This document shows positions 1 through 8,064 of a DNA stretch of 64,000 nucleotides, piece after piece. A program made the translations under genes and the position numbers. Position 1 is the first letter of the stretch; every line of letters starts with the position of its first letter. The notes beneath the pieces were generated by a model. It did no database searches, was not told the origin of the DNA, and worked only from the letters and a program-made list of their open reading frames with translations. Source of the DNA: Pseudidiomarina gelatinasegens (GTDB lineage: Bacteria; Pseudomonadota; Gammaproteobacteria; Enterobacterales; Alteromonadaceae); assembly GCF_004025325.1 (NCBI RefSeq), contig NZ_RSFE01000004.1:62001-126000 (forward strand). Direction: 5' to 3'.

Positions 1-119
1 AACTGCCACGGCACCTGACAGCCAGGATAATCCGCATCAACCACTAGGTGTGGTGTTACTTGATTATCGATTATCCACTCATACACCGCCCGCACTAAGT
101 ACGGACGGCGTGGTGTCAT
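1..119 (-). CDS. sspB: ClpXP specificity-enhancing factor SspB (partial, N-terminal 39 residues)
   Basis: The visible N-terminus reads MTPRRPYLVRAVYEWIIDNQ and continues with the VDADYPGCQVPWQ segment typical of SspB. The rest lies beyond the left edge of the window. SspB is known as the adaptor that binds the ssrA degradation tag and delivers tagged proteins to ClpXP. The gene starts 11 bp after the sspA stop on the same strand, the usual sspA-sspB operon. The ATG at 117-119 aligns with the usual family start. Confidence 0.9.
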   Translation of the reverse strand, partial: MTPRRPYLVRAVYEWIIDNQVTPHLVVDADYPGCQVPWQ

Positions 120-130
120 CTCTTGGTCAC

Positions 131-760
131 TCACCGACCTAAGTCTCGCTCATTCTCGGTGAGGGATTCCTGGAATGATTCGCGCTCAAACACACGAACC
201 ATGTAGGCTTTTACTTCTTTCGCGCCGGCACCTTCTAACTCGATACCATACAATGGCAAACGCCATAACAATGGAGCGAGATAGCAATCAACCAAGCTAA
301 ACTCTTCACTCATGAAGAAAGGTGAGTCTGCAAACAATGGTGCCAGCGATAAAATACCTTCGCGTAGCTCCTGACGTGCTGCTTCAGCACCTTTACCACC
401 AGCTCTAATTTTTTCCGCAAGCGCATACCAATCACGATCAATACGGTACATCATTAAGCGGCTGGTACCCCGTGCAACAGGGTACACCGGCATTAATGGC
501 GGGTGCGGGAAACGTTCATCAAGGTACTCCATGATGATATGAGCGTTATAAAGCACTAACTCGCGATCAACCAGTGTCGGCAATGAGTCCGCATATGGGT
601 TAAGTTGCATTAAGTCTTCCGGACGGTTATCCGGGTCAACAAATGTTATCTCAACACCAACGCCTTTCTCTGCAAGCACGATACGCGTTTGATGGCTGCG
701 TAAGTCATTTACGCCCGAATATAAGGTCATTACTGACCGTTTGTTTGCCGCAACCGACAT
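131..760 (-). CDS. sspA: Stringent starvation protein A (GST-fold RNA polymerase-associated factor)
   Basis: The product is 209 residues, close to the family length. It has an N-terminal thioredoxin-like half (about residues 8-85) and a C-terminal all-helical GST half. The conserved FPHPPLMPVYPVARG surface segment begins near residue 84; in E. coli SspA this pocket contacts RNA polymerase holoenzyme during stress and phage growth. An in-frame ATG lies four codons upstream at 772. The start at 760 is preferred because the protein then begins MSVAANKRSVMTL as in E. coli, and because a GGAG sits just upstream of it. It lies 17 bp after petC and 11 bp before sspB, the common petABC-sspAB order. 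Confidence 0.95.
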   Translation of the reverse strand: MSVAANKRSVMTLYSGVNDLRSHQTRIVLAEKGVGVEITFVDPDNRPEDLMQLNPYADSLPTLVDRELVLYNAHIIMEYLDERFPHPPLMPVYPVARGTSRLMMYRIDRDWYALAEKIRAGGKGAEAARQELREGILSLAPLFADSPFFMSEEFSLVDCYLAPLLWRLPLYGIELEGAGAKEVKAYMVRVFERESFQESLTENERDLGR

Positions 761-777
761 GTTGTTCTCCATAAAGC

Positions 778-1524
778 TTATTTCACGTCCTTAAAGAATT
801 CACGTTTCAGCAGTATCGCGAAAATCAAAAAGACTAATAGGAAACCGAACACGTACCAGCCAATGCGCTTCTGTTGCAACATCATTGGTTCACCTGTGTA
901 AACCAAGAAATTGGTCAAATCAAGCGCAGCTTGGTCGTATTCAGCTTCAGTCAACATACCGCTGCCATCGGCTTTGATACCTACATAAACGTCCTGCATT
1001 TCGCCGTCGATCATACGCTGTTCAGTTGTTTTACGCGGCACACCTTGCAGTTCCTGCAATGCATGCGGCATACCAACCGCTGGAAATACTGCATTGTTCA
1101 CGCCAAATGGACGGCTTTCGTCTACATAAAATGAACGCAAGTAGGTGTAAATCCAGTCAGCACCACGAACGCGTGAAACCAGCGTTAAGTCTGGAGCTGT
1201 TGTACCAAACCAATTACCTGCATCTTCGGCAGTCATGGCGTTGGTTACTAAGTCACCGACTTTTTCGCCTGTAAATTGTAAGTTCTCGACCCCTAATTCT
1301 TCAGGAATCTCTAGGTCTTTGAACGTGCGGTTGTAGCGTTGATACTGCATTGAGTGACAACCCAAGCAGTAGTTCATGAACAACTGTGCACCACGTTGCA
1401 ATGACGCTTTGTCATGCAAGTCAACGTTCGCTTTATCCAGTGGAACCGTCGGGTCAGCTGCTAATGTTGCAACTGACCACAGTGATGCTGCTACCAGCAG
1501 AGTATTTTTAATAAACTGTTTCAT
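778..1524 (-). CDS. petC: Ubiquinol-cytochrome c reductase, cytochrome c1 subunit
   Basis: Cytochrome c1 of the bc1 complex accepts electrons from the Rieske protein and passes them to a soluble cytochrome c in the periplasm. The 248-residue product has a Sec signal peptide (about residues 1-23), a single covalent heme motif CLGCH at residues 53-57, a likely methionine ligand in the PAVGMPHAL segment, and one C-terminal membrane anchor followed by a basic tail. The ATG at 1522-1524 shares one base with the petB stop (TGATG), so the two are translationally coupled. A GTG one codon earlier is possible but less likely. Confidence 0.95.
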   Translation of the reverse strand: MKQFIKNTLLVAASLWSVATLAADPTVPLDKANVDLHDKASLQRGAQLFMNYCLGCHSMQYQRYNRTFKDLEIPEELGVENLQFTGEKVGDLVTNAMTAEDAGNWFGTTAPDLTLVSRVRGADWIYTYLRSFYVDESRPFGVNNAVFPAVGMPHALQELQGVPRKTTEQRMIDGEMQDVYVGIKADGSGMLTEAEYDQAALDLTNFLVYTGEPMMLQQKRIGWYVFGFLLVFLIFAILLKREFFKDVK

Positions 1525-2786
1525 CACTTAGTAATCCTCTCTGGAACTGGCTTCGTATTCTCGTTCTTACTGTAGAAGAACAAGACAACAAAGAACGCAA
1601 AGTACAAGAAGGTGAAGATACGCGCGAACATAGTGTAAACCTCAGTCGCTGGCTTCAGACCTAAGTAGCCAAGCGCGATGAAGCTGATCGCAAATACCGT
1701 CAGGTTCACTTTGTGAATGGTGCTACGGTAGCGAATTGAGCGTACTTTGCCGCGGTCAAGCCATGGCAATACGAACAAGGCGACGATAGCGCCAAACATC
1801 AAGATAACACCGAACAACTTATCTGGAACTGCACGCAAAATTGCATAGAACGGCGTGAAGTACCAAACAGGTGCTATATGCGCTGGCGTTTTCAGCGGGT
1901 TAGCCGCTTCAAAGTTTGGTGGCTCTAAGAACAGACCACCCATTGCCGGAGCAAAGAAGATGACGTAACAGAAGAAGAACAAGAAGATAGCAACGCCCAC
2001 TAAGTCTTTCACGATGTAATACGGGAAGAATGGGAATGCATCAACAATGTCGTACTTCTTCGTGAAGCGCTCGTGGAACGTGAACTTCGGCTTCTCAGAC
2101 TCTGGTACCGAGCCCTTAGGTTTCTTAATTGAAACACCTTCAGGGTTGTTCGAGCCAACTTCGTGCAATGCGATAATGTGCAAGAACACTAAGATAACCA
2201 AAACCAATGGCAAGGCAATAACATGCAATGCGAAGAAGCGGTTCAAGGTAGCGCCGGAAATGACATAGTCACCACGAATCCACAGCGTTAAGTCATCACC
2301 GATGATTGGAATTGCACCAAACAATGAAATGATTACCTGTGCACCCCAGTATGACATTTGGCCCCATGGCAACAAGTAGCCCATAAAGGCTTCAGCCATT
2401 AGCACCAAGAAGATCAGCATACCGAATACCCACAGCAATTCGCGTGGCTTCTGGTAGGAGCCGTACATCATGCCGCGGAACATGTGGAGGTACACCACCA
2501 CAAAGAACGCTGACGCGCCGGTGGAGTGCATGTAGCGCAACAACCAGCCGTATTCAATGTCTCGCATGATGAATTCAACCGAGGCAAAGGCGCCTTCAGC
2601 TGATGGGACATAGTTCATCGTTAACCAGATACCAGTAAGAATCTGGTTCACTAAAACCAAAGTAGCCAGCACACCAAAGATGTACCAGAAGTTAAAGTTT
2701 TTCGGAGCAGGATACTGCGCTAAGTGGATATTCCACGTTTTGGTCATCGGAATACGTTCGTCAAACCATGCAATGAGCTTTTTCAT
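1524..2786 (-). CDS. petB: Ubiquinol-cytochrome c reductase, cytochrome b subunit
   Basis: This is the membrane core of the bc1 complex, carrying both b hemes and the quinone sites. The 420-residue product has at least eight hydrophobic segments. Candidate heme ligands are His87/His101 in one helix and His188/His203 in another, with 13 and 14 intervening residues. The Qo-site motif at residues 306-309 is PVWY rather than the textbook PEWY. The gene shares one base with the petA stop (TAATG) at its 5' end and one base with petC at its 3' end, so petABC is a single coupled unit. Confidence 0.96.
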   Translation of the reverse strand: MKKLIAWFDERIPMTKTWNIHLAQYPAPKNFNFWYIFGVLATLVLVNQILTGIWLTMNYVPSAEGAFASVEFIMRDIEYGWLLRYMHSTGASAFFVVVYLHMFRGMMYGSYQKPRELLWVFGMLIFLVLMAEAFMGYLLPWGQMSYWGAQVIISLFGAIPIIGDDLTLWIRGDYVISGATLNRFFALHVIALPLVLVILVFLHIIALHEVGSNNPEGVSIKKPKGSVPESEKPKFTFHERFTKKYDIVDAFPFFPYYIVKDLVGVAIFLFFFCYVIFFAPAMGGLFLEPPNFEAANPLKTPAHIAPVWYFTPFYAILRAVPDKLFGVILMFGAIVALFVLPWLDRGKVRSIRYRSTIHKVNLTVFAISFIALGYLGLKPATEVYTMFARIFTFLYFAFFVVLFFYSKNENTKPVPERITK

Positions 2787-3376
2787 TAGGCTTGTCCCCC
2801 GTCTTCACCGATTAAAATGGTTGTATCGCTGATGTAGTAATGCGGTGGAACAACCAAGTTATATGGCGCTGGAACACCTTGGAATACGCGACCGGCGATA
2901 TCAAATACTGAACCATGACATGGACAGAAGAAGCCAGTCTCTGCACCTTCAACATATTCACCCATACCTTGGTCTAAAAACTGTGGTGAACAGCCTAGGT
3001 GGGTACAGATACCAACCGCCACAAAGAATTCTTCTTTGCGCGAGCGATGCAAGTTCTTTGCATACTCTGGTTGCTGTGGCTCGTCAGAATTCGGGTCACG
3101 AAGCTGATCGTTGACGGCTTCGAGCGACGCCAACATTTCTGGTGTACGACGCACAACCCAAACAGGTTGGCCACGCCATTCAACCCGAACCAATTGGCCC
3201 GGCTCAGCTTTTCCAATGTTCACTTCCACTGGGGCACCCGCGTTTTTTGCTTTTTCACTCGGGTTCCACGATGCAATGAAAGGAACGGCAACACCAACCG
3301 CGCCCGCTGCTCCAACGACAGATGTCGCGACAGTCAGAAAACGACGGCGGCCTTTATCTACAGGCGCATTGCTCAT
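2786..3376 (-). CDS. petA: Ubiquinol-cytochrome c reductase, Rieske iron-sulfur subunit
   Basis: The Rieske protein carries the [2Fe-2S] cluster that oxidises quinol at the Qo site. The product is 196 residues. It opens with a twin-arginine-like N-terminus ([15 protein letters not shown]) and a hydrophobic anchor, followed by the soluble domain with cluster motifs CTHLGC and CPCHGS. A reading frame continues 25 codons further upstream. The ATG at 3374-3376 is chosen because GGAGAG lies about 9 bases before it and because family members begin [13 protein letters not shown]. It is the first gene of petABC; about 200 bp separate it from rpsI. Confidence 0.95.
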   Translation of the reverse strand: MSNAPVDKGRRRFLTVATSVVGAAGAVGVAVPFIASWNPSEKAKNAGAPVEVNIGKAEPGQLVRVEWRGQPVWVVRRTPEMLASLEAVNDQLRDPNSDEPQQPEYAKNLHRSRKEEFFVAVGICTHLGCSPQFLDQGMGEYVEGAETGFFCPCHGSVFDIAGRVFQGVPAPYNLVVPPHYYISDTTILIGEDGGQA

Positions 3377-3533
3377 CCACTTACTCTCCAGTTTGGACGC
3401 TTCACGGGACTTTGCCGCGAAGTCAGTAATTAGCTGCTGCGTTAGGCCCACCCAAACAACTTGCGGGTGAGCGACAATAAAAAAATGCTCTCAGATGATA
3501 AAGAAATGCCCTGATTTTTACAAGGATAAAGAC

Positions 3534-3563
3534 AAAAAACCCGGCACAAAGGCCGGGTTTTTG
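3534..3563 (-). terminator. Rho-independent terminator after rplM-rpsI
   Basis: An inverted repeat CCCGGC / GCCGGG with a six-base loop is flanked by A and T runs, which extend the stem to about 11 bp. Read on the minus strand it is a GC-rich hairpin followed by a run of T. It lies about 20 bp after the rpsI stop and upstream of petA, so it should separate the ribosomal protein transcript from petABC. Confidence 0.85.
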
Positions 3564-3582
3564 ACGTACTCGAGCTTTCGAA

Positions 3583-3975
3583 TTAACGCTTCGAGAACTG
3601 TGGACGCTTACGCGCTTTATGCAAGCCGACTTTCTTACGTTCAACTTGACGTGCGTCACGCGTTACATAACCCGCGCTACGCAAGTTGCTACGTAGAGTT
3701 TCGTCGTACTGCATCAGTGCACGGGTAATCCCGTGACGCACTGCGCCAGCTTGACCACTCGTACCACCACCTTTAACGGTGATGTACAAATCGAATTTTT
3801 CAACCATTTCTACCAACTCAAGCGGTTGACGAACAACCATACGAGCGGTATCACGGCTAAAGTATTCTTCTAAAGTGCGGTTATTGATGCTGATGTTGCC
3901 GCTGCCTGGACGCAAGAAAACGCGTGCAGTCGAGCTTTTGCGACGACCAGTACCGTAGTATTGATTCTGTGCCAT
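3583..3975 (-). CDS. rpsI: 30S ribosomal protein S9
   Basis: The 130-residue product matches the family length, begins [15 protein letters not shown] and ends with the conserved basic RPQFSKR tail that reaches the ribosomal P site. Another ATG lies three codons upstream at 3984. The start at 3975 fits the E. coli N-terminus and has GGAG about 10 bases upstream. It lies 17 bp after rplM, the universal L13-S9 pair, and is followed by a strong terminator. Confidence 0.97.
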   Translation of the reverse strand: MAQNQYYGTGRRKSSTARVFLRPGSGNISINNRTLEEYFSRDTARMVVRQPLELVEMVEKFDLYITVKGGGTSGQAGAVRHGITRALMQYDETLRSNLRSAGYVTRDARQVERKKVGLHKARKRPQFSKR

Positions 3976-3992
3976 AGTCTTCATGCTCCGTC

Positions 3993-4421
3993 TTAAATTT
4001 CAAGTTGTTTTGGTTGCTGAGCTACATGGTTGTGCTCTGCACCAGCGTACACTTTCAGTTTACGGAACATGGCACGACCTAGTGGACCACGAGGTAACAT
4101 ACCTTTCACCGCTTTCTGAATTACCATTTCTGGTTTCTTAGCAATCAACTTCTCGAAGCTGATTTCTTTGATACCGCCTGGGTAACCAGTGTGTGAATAG
4201 TAGATCTTGCCCTGTGCCTTACGGCCAGTAACAGTCACTTTCTCAGCGTTAACGATGATGATGTAATCACCAGTGTCTACGTGAGGAGTGTATTCAGGCT
4301 TATGCTTACCGCGCAAGCGTGTAGCAACTTCAGTCGCTAAACGACCTAAGGTTTTGCCTTCAGCGTCAATAACATACCAGTCACGTTGTACAGTTTCTGG
4401 TTTTGCAACAAATGTACTCAT
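3993..4421 (-). CDS. rplM: 50S ribosomal protein L13
   Basis: The 142-residue product has the standard L13 length and features, including the [19 protein letters not shown] segment and the [19 protein letters not shown] core. It is an early-assembling large-subunit protein. The gene is first in the rplM-rpsI operon, with a structured untranslated leader of roughly 110 bases and a good sigma-70 promoter upstream. In E. coli, L13 represses its own operon through the mRNA leader; the hairpins seen here suggest the same, though that is inference. Confidence 0.97.
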   Translation of the reverse strand: MSTFVAKPETVQRDWYVIDAEGKTLGRLATEVATRLRGKHKPEYTPHVDTGDYIIIVNAEKVTVTGRKAQGKIYYSHTGYPGGIKEISFEKLIAKKPEMVIQKAVKGMLPRGPLGRAMFRKLKVYAGAEHNHVAQQPKQLEI

Positions 4422-4460
4422 TGAAATTACTCTTTTCTTTAAGGTTCACGACAGTAGTTC

Positions 4461-4496
4461 CGGGCTTCCCCGCGAACCACAACAACCGCTGTGGTT
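4461..4496 (-). promoter_or_regulatory. Structured leader of rplM mRNA (candidate L13 autoregulatory element)
   Basis: Between the rplM promoter and its start codon the minus-strand RNA can form two adjacent hairpins. One is AACCACA / TGTGGTT (4475-4496) and the other CGGG / CCCG with a GAAG loop (4461-4472). Leader hairpins upstream of rplM are known in gammaproteobacteria as L13-binding regulatory elements. The pairing is seen directly; the role is inferred from position. Confidence 0.5.
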
Positions 4497-4540
4497 GAGC
4501 CACTTAACGGTTAGTTGTACCTGTAACGTGGGCTGCGCGG

Positions 4541-4569
4541 ATTATAGGGAAAAGTGATCGAAAGATCAA
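4541..4569 (-). promoter_or_regulatory. Sigma-70 promoter of rplM-rpsI
   Basis: On the minus strand a -35 hexamer TTGATC (4564-4569) is separated by exactly 17 bp from a perfect -10 hexamer TATAAT (4541-4546). It lies about 120 bp upstream of the rplM ATG, which leaves room for the structured leader. Confidence 0.7.
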
Positions 4570-4576
4570 CGGTGAT

Positions 4577-4730
4577 GTTCGTTAATCGTTATTCGTTATT
4601 CGTTATTCGTTAATCGTTATTCGATCGCTGCGCTTGTCGTGCGCTGCGCTGCTCGTCCGTGCTGCGCACTATTCGAAGAGCGAAGCGTACGAACAGTGAG
4701 CAACGCGAACGGACGAATAACGAATAACGC
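4577..4730. repeat. Dispersed palindromic intergenic repeat, copy A
   Basis: This fills the gap between the rplM promoter and the Na/Pi cotransporter stop. It starts with six tandem heptamers GTTATTC or GTTAATC (4581-4622) and ends with two inverted heptamers GAATAAC (4715-4728). The 90 bp at 4639-4728 match 24867-24956 at 85 of 90 positions, in the same orientation. The interior holds further palindromes such as CGTCCGT / ACGGACG. No open frame of interest is inside. It looks like a non-coding mobile or REP-like element. Confidence 0.8.
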
Positions 4731-4733
4731 TTT

Positions 4734-6287
4734 TCAGGCTTTCAGTGCTGCGATGATTTCGGCACTGCGTTCCCACAAGCTTGCAAGCTGGAACAACGCG
4801 GCGCCCTCAGTTGGCGACAACTCGTTCGCGGCGATATTCGTCAACCAGGTATGCCGCAGTAGGTTGCGCGTTGCGCGTATTGAACTTAATAGTGCCGACC
4901 AACTCGCTTCCGAACGGTCTTTCATGTCTGCGCCACTCAATAATTCAAGCAGTTGATTGCGCATATCATGATTGAGGCTAGCGTCGATATACTCCGGCTT
5001 AGCAGCGCGAAGTTTTTCGACGATATCGCGTAAATCAATTAAACGTGCATAGCTATTATGAAGCTCCGCCAGCTTTAGTGCTTCGTCACCATGCAATTGC
5101 TTTTCGCTGAGCAAATTAAGGTAAACCTTTATATGTCCAAGTAGCTCGCCCGTCGCGATGTCTTCTTCGGTATCAGTGTTTACTGCGTCATCACGTAGTA
5201 ACGCTCTTAGGCGCATAATATATTGGCGCAAAACCCGGTTGAGTTCTTGCTGCGCGGCACCCAAACCCATGGCGGGAATTTGAAGTACAGTTTTATCCAG
5301 AAAGCGCGGCTCACCCGAGCGCAAAGGCGGTAGCCGATACCAACGCTCAACTTGGCGGAAAATTCGGTTATCCAGCAACCACATTAGCGCCAAGCCTAAC
5401 ACGTTGAACAATGTATGAAATACTGCAAGCCCTGAACTGATATTGGTGACTTGCTCACCACCAGAAAGCAATTCTGCGACCCACCATAAAGGGACCAATA
5501 ACACCAGTGCAACTGCGCCAGTCACGCTGTTCATGAGAACATGTACCGCCGCCAAGCGTTTCGCGTGTGCGGTTGCGCCCACACTGGCCAGCAACGCCGT
5601 GATGGTGGTGCCAATATTGGCGCCAATCACCACAGCAGCACCGGCAAGTGGGCTAAAAACGCCACTGACTGAAGCCGTTAAAACAATTGCGAGTGCTGCT
5701 GAGGACGATTGCACCAGCGCGGTAAGCAACGCCCCTGCCGCTACGGCCACTAGCACACCTGCCACCCCGGTAACTTGCAATTGCTCGACCGGTAACACCG
5801 TTACCACTTGTTCAAATGCATCGCGCAGTGTATCTAGCCCGACAAACAATACACCGAACCCAGCAATCGCCGTGCCTACGTTGCCAGCAACTGAGTTTTT
5901 ACGAACCAGCTGAATGAGCATGCCAAAACCAATAAGCGGCCAGGCAAAAACGCCAATATTGAGCTTAAGACCAATCAACGCGACTATCCACGCGGTCATG
6001 GTGGTACCTACGTTGCTGCCAAAAACCACCCACGCAGCTTCGCGCAACTTAAGCATGCCGGCGTTAGTAAAGCCGAGTAAAGCAACAACAACTGCACTGG
6101 ATGATTGCACCAGGGCAGTCACGGTAAAACCTGACAAAGCGGCACGCATACGAGTTTGAGTGGAGCGTTCGAGGAAAGTTTGTAAATGGCTGCCAGCGGC
6201 AGCTTTCAAACCATCAGTGAGCAACTGCATACCGAGTAACAGTAGGCCTAGACCGCCAATTGCTAACGTCAGGTCAGTTAAAGTCAT
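4734..6287 (-). CDS. Na+/phosphate cotransporter family protein with PhoU-like C-terminus
   Basis: The 517-residue product has two repeated Na/Pi-cotransporter halves in its first ~310 residues, each with the family QSSSA signature (LVQSSSAVVVALLGF and LVQSSSAALAIVL). A cytoplasmic helical PhoU-like region fills the last ~180 residues. This architecture is that of bacterial NptA/YjbB-type proteins, which move phosphate with sodium, in YjbB probably outward. Substrate direction here is not shown. The start overlaps the zapE stop by four bases (ATGA), so it is probably co-transcribed with zapE. Repeat copy A lies directly after its stop. Confidence 0.88.
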   Translation of the reverse strand: MTLTDLTLAIGGLGLLLLGMQLLTDGLKAAAGSHLQTFLERSTQTRMRAALSGFTVTALVQSSSAVVVALLGFTNAGMLKLREAAWVVFGSNVGTTMTAWIVALIGLKLNIGVFAWPLIGFGMLIQLVRKNSVAGNVGTAIAGFGVLFVGLDTLRDAFEQVVTVLPVEQLQVTGVAGVLVAVAAGALLTALVQSSSAALAIVLTASVSGVFSPLAGAAVVIGANIGTTITALLASVGATAHAKRLAAVHVLMNSVTGAVALVLLVPLWWVAELLSGGEQVTNISSGLAVFHTLFNVLGLALMWLLDNRIFRQVERWYRLPPLRSGEPRFLDKTVLQIPAMGLGAAQQELNRVLRQYIMRLRALLRDDAVNTDTEEDIATGELLGHIKVYLNLLSEKQLHGDEALKLAELHNSYARLIDLRDIVEKLRAAKPEYIDASLNHDMRNQLLELLSGADMKDRSEASWSALLSSIRATRNLLRHTWLTNIAANELSPTEGAALFQLASLWERSAEIIAALKA

Positions 6288-7411
6288 GGTTTGTGTGCGA
6301 GTCCTAAATATTCGTGACTTTGCATTTCAAGTAAGCGGCTGATGCAGCGCTTGAACTCAAAGTTAAGTCTGCCGTCGGTGTAAAGTGCATCAAGTTTCGT
6401 GGCCGCTGACATGATCAGTTTAACGCGTCGCTCATAAAACTCATCAACCAAGGCGATGAAACGACGCGCTGCGTCATCATTATGCGAACCCATTTGCGGT
6501 ACATCACTAATCAGCACCGCGTGATAGCACTGTGCTAATTCAATATAGTCGTTCTGTGAGCGAGGGCCACCGCAGATTGCCTCAAATGAAAACAACACCA
6601 CGTCATCACACTCCATCCGCACCGGAATCTTACGATTATTCACCGTAATGTAACCGTGCTCATCACGGTTGCAGTGGTCCGGCGCTAATTCGGTGAAGTA
6701 TCGCTCAATATTGGCATCGGCTGCCGCGTCCGCTGGGGAGTGATAAATTTCAGCCTGCGTCAATGTGCGCAAGCGGTAGTCAATACCACTATCAACATTG
6801 ATGATTTCACAATGTTGCTTAATCAGTTCAATCGCTGGCAAGAAACGCTGACGTTGTAAGCCGTTACGATATAACTCGTCCGGCACAATATTTGAGGTAG
6901 CTACAAGCACCACATTGCGTTTAAACAATTCCTGCATGAGTGTGCCCAAGATCATTGCGTCGGTAATGTCTTGTACGAAAAATTCATCAAAACATACCAC
7001 CCGCGCCTCGGCCGCAAGCTTGTCAGCAATCAATGGCAACGGATCGCTACGCCCTTTGAGTTCTTTAAGCTCAGCATGCACGCGGTGCATAAAGCGATGA
7101 AAGTGGACACGTAGCTTCTGCTCAAATGGTAACGTTTCGTAAAAAGTATCGACTAAGTAGGTTTTACCGCGGCCAACACCGCCCCAGAAATAAATGCCCT
7201 TGGGTACCTTGGCGGTAGCACCAAACAGGCTTTTAATGGATTTTAAGAGACTGGGTTGCGTCGCTTGGTTATGAAATAAGACCAGTTCGTCGTAAAGGCG
7301 CTGCAAGGCTTCAACAGCGCGGCGTTGCGCCTCGTCTGGCGTGAAATTACCACTGTTAAGGTCCTGCTCATATTTTGAGATTGGCGTAAGCTTGTTCGTT
7401 GTCACTACCAC
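6284..7411 (-). CDS. zapE: Cell division protein ZapE (AFG1-like ATPase)
   Basis: The 375-residue product is an AFG1/ZapE-family P-loop ATPase. It has a Walker A at GGVGRGKTYLVD, Walker B-like FDEFFVQDITDA and a sensor-like LVATSNIVPDELY. In E. coli ZapE associates with the Z ring during constriction under stress. The first codon is GTG at 7411 with AAAGGG five bases upstream; a second GTG two codons in (7405) is an alternative. It is divergent from zapG, another division-associated gene, across a 70-bp shared promoter region. Confidence 0.92.
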   Translation of the reverse strand: MVVTTNKLTPISKYEQDLNSGNFTPDEAQRRAVEALQRLYDELVLFHNQATQPSLLKSIKSLFGATAKVPKGIYFWGGVGRGKTYLVDTFYETLPFEQKLRVHFHRFMHRVHAELKELKGRSDPLPLIADKLAAEARVVCFDEFFVQDITDAMILGTLMQELFKRNVVLVATSNIVPDELYRNGLQRQRFLPAIELIKQHCEIINVDSGIDYRLRTLTQAEIYHSPADAAADANIERYFTELAPDHCNRDEHGYITVNNRKIPVRMECDDVVLFSFEAICGGPRSQNDYIELAQCYHAVLISDVPQMGSHNDDAARRFIALVDEFYERRVKLIMSAATKLDALYTDGRLNFEFKRCISRLLEMQSHEYLGLAHKP

Positions 7412-7481
7412 TTCGACCCTTTTCTAGATTATGCTAGTAGGTGTTAGTTTATCATGCGAATTGCATTTTTAAGGAGTAATT

Positions 7482-7898
7482 ATGAGCTGGATTATTGGAA
7501 TTTTATTAGTCGTTGCCGGAGCAATTGTTGGTTTTTTTGCGGCGCGCTACTGGCTCGCGGAGCATTCGGATGAAGCAGAACTGAACGACCAAGTGACGCA
7601 AACCAAGCAACAGCTGGCTGATTACCGCCAAGAAGTCGCTGAACACCTTGCCACAGCGCAAGCGCTTGTCGGTCAGTTGGAAGAAACACAAGATAAGCTA
7701 AAAGCGTATCTACATCACAGCGCAGACTTATTGCAGCGCGAGCAAGAACAGCCAAGTCTGCCGTTTTTCGCTGAAGACACCATGCGCGAACTACGTATGG
7801 CCAATAAAATAAATAGCGAAAAGCGCAAGTCGGACGATAAAGCCGCAAGTGATATGCCGCGCGATTACAGCGATAAAAAATCAGGACTATTTAAGTAA
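7482..7898 (+). CDS. zapG: Z-ring/envelope-associated protein ZapG (YhcB, DUF1043)
   Basis: The 138-residue product has one N-terminal membrane helix (about residues 4-20), a coiled-coil rich in Q, E and A (about 30-90), and a charged, disordered tail. This is the layout of YhcB/ZapG proteins, which link envelope synthesis and cell division. AAGGAG lies five bases before the ATG. It is divergent from zapE and followed by degQ, a common gammaproteobacterial neighbourhood. Confidence 0.88.
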   Translation: MSWIIGILLVVAGAIVGFFAARYWLAEHSDEAELNDQVTQTKQQLADYRQEVAEHLATAQALVGQLEETQDKLKAYLHHSADLLQREQEQPSLPFFAEDTMRELRMANKINSEKRKSDDKAASDMPRDYSDKKSGLFK

Positions 7899-7907
7899 TT
7901 CAAAAGC

Positions 7908-7944
7908 GTTGTTCGTTGTTCGTGCGCTGCGCACGAATAACGAA
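7908..7944. repeat. Collapsed mini-copy of the heptamer repeat (copy C) forming a hairpin
   Basis: Ten bases after the zapG stop are two GTTGTTC heptamers, then a near-perfect hairpin TTCGTGCGC-T-GCGCACGAA (7919-7937), then GAATAAC. Left heptamers, a TGCGCTGCGC segment and the right inverted heptamer are all shared with copies A and B, but the central core is absent. It may serve as a 3' stem-loop for zapG mRNA; there is no T run. Confidence 0.6.
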
Positions 7945-7970
7945 TTTACATCTTGAAACACATCCCACCT

Positions 7971-7998
7971 GAACTTATTTATAAGTCGTCAGTCTTTA
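7971..7998 (+). promoter_or_regulatory. Candidate sigma-E-type promoter of degQ
   Basis: GAACTT (7971-7976) is followed after 16 bp by TCTTTA (7993-7998), about 65 bp before the degQ ATG. Sigma-E promoters have GGAACTT then, about 16 bp later, TCTGA-like sequences. The -35 match is good and the -10 match only partial, so this is a candidate, supported by the envelope-stress role of the gene. Confidence 0.35.
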
Positions 7999-8064
7999 AC
8001 TGCATCTATTCATATCTTTTCCAATCACAGTTTGCACACAGTGCATGTATAGGAGTTAACTCTG

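Noticed and set aside
3377-3451. N-terminal extension of petA by 25 codons
   Set aside because: The extension has no ribosome site and would place residues before the Tat-like signal; the ATG at 3376 has GGAGAG and fits the family.
4581-4622. Tandem heptamers considered as a CRISPR-like or VNTR array
   Set aside because: Units are seven bases with no spacers; they are the left border of the palindromic repeat, not a CRISPR.
5443-5913. 156-codon plus-strand frame opposite the Na/Pi cotransporter
   Set aside because: Thr/Ala/Pro-rich shadow of a membrane protein gene, with no support as a gene.
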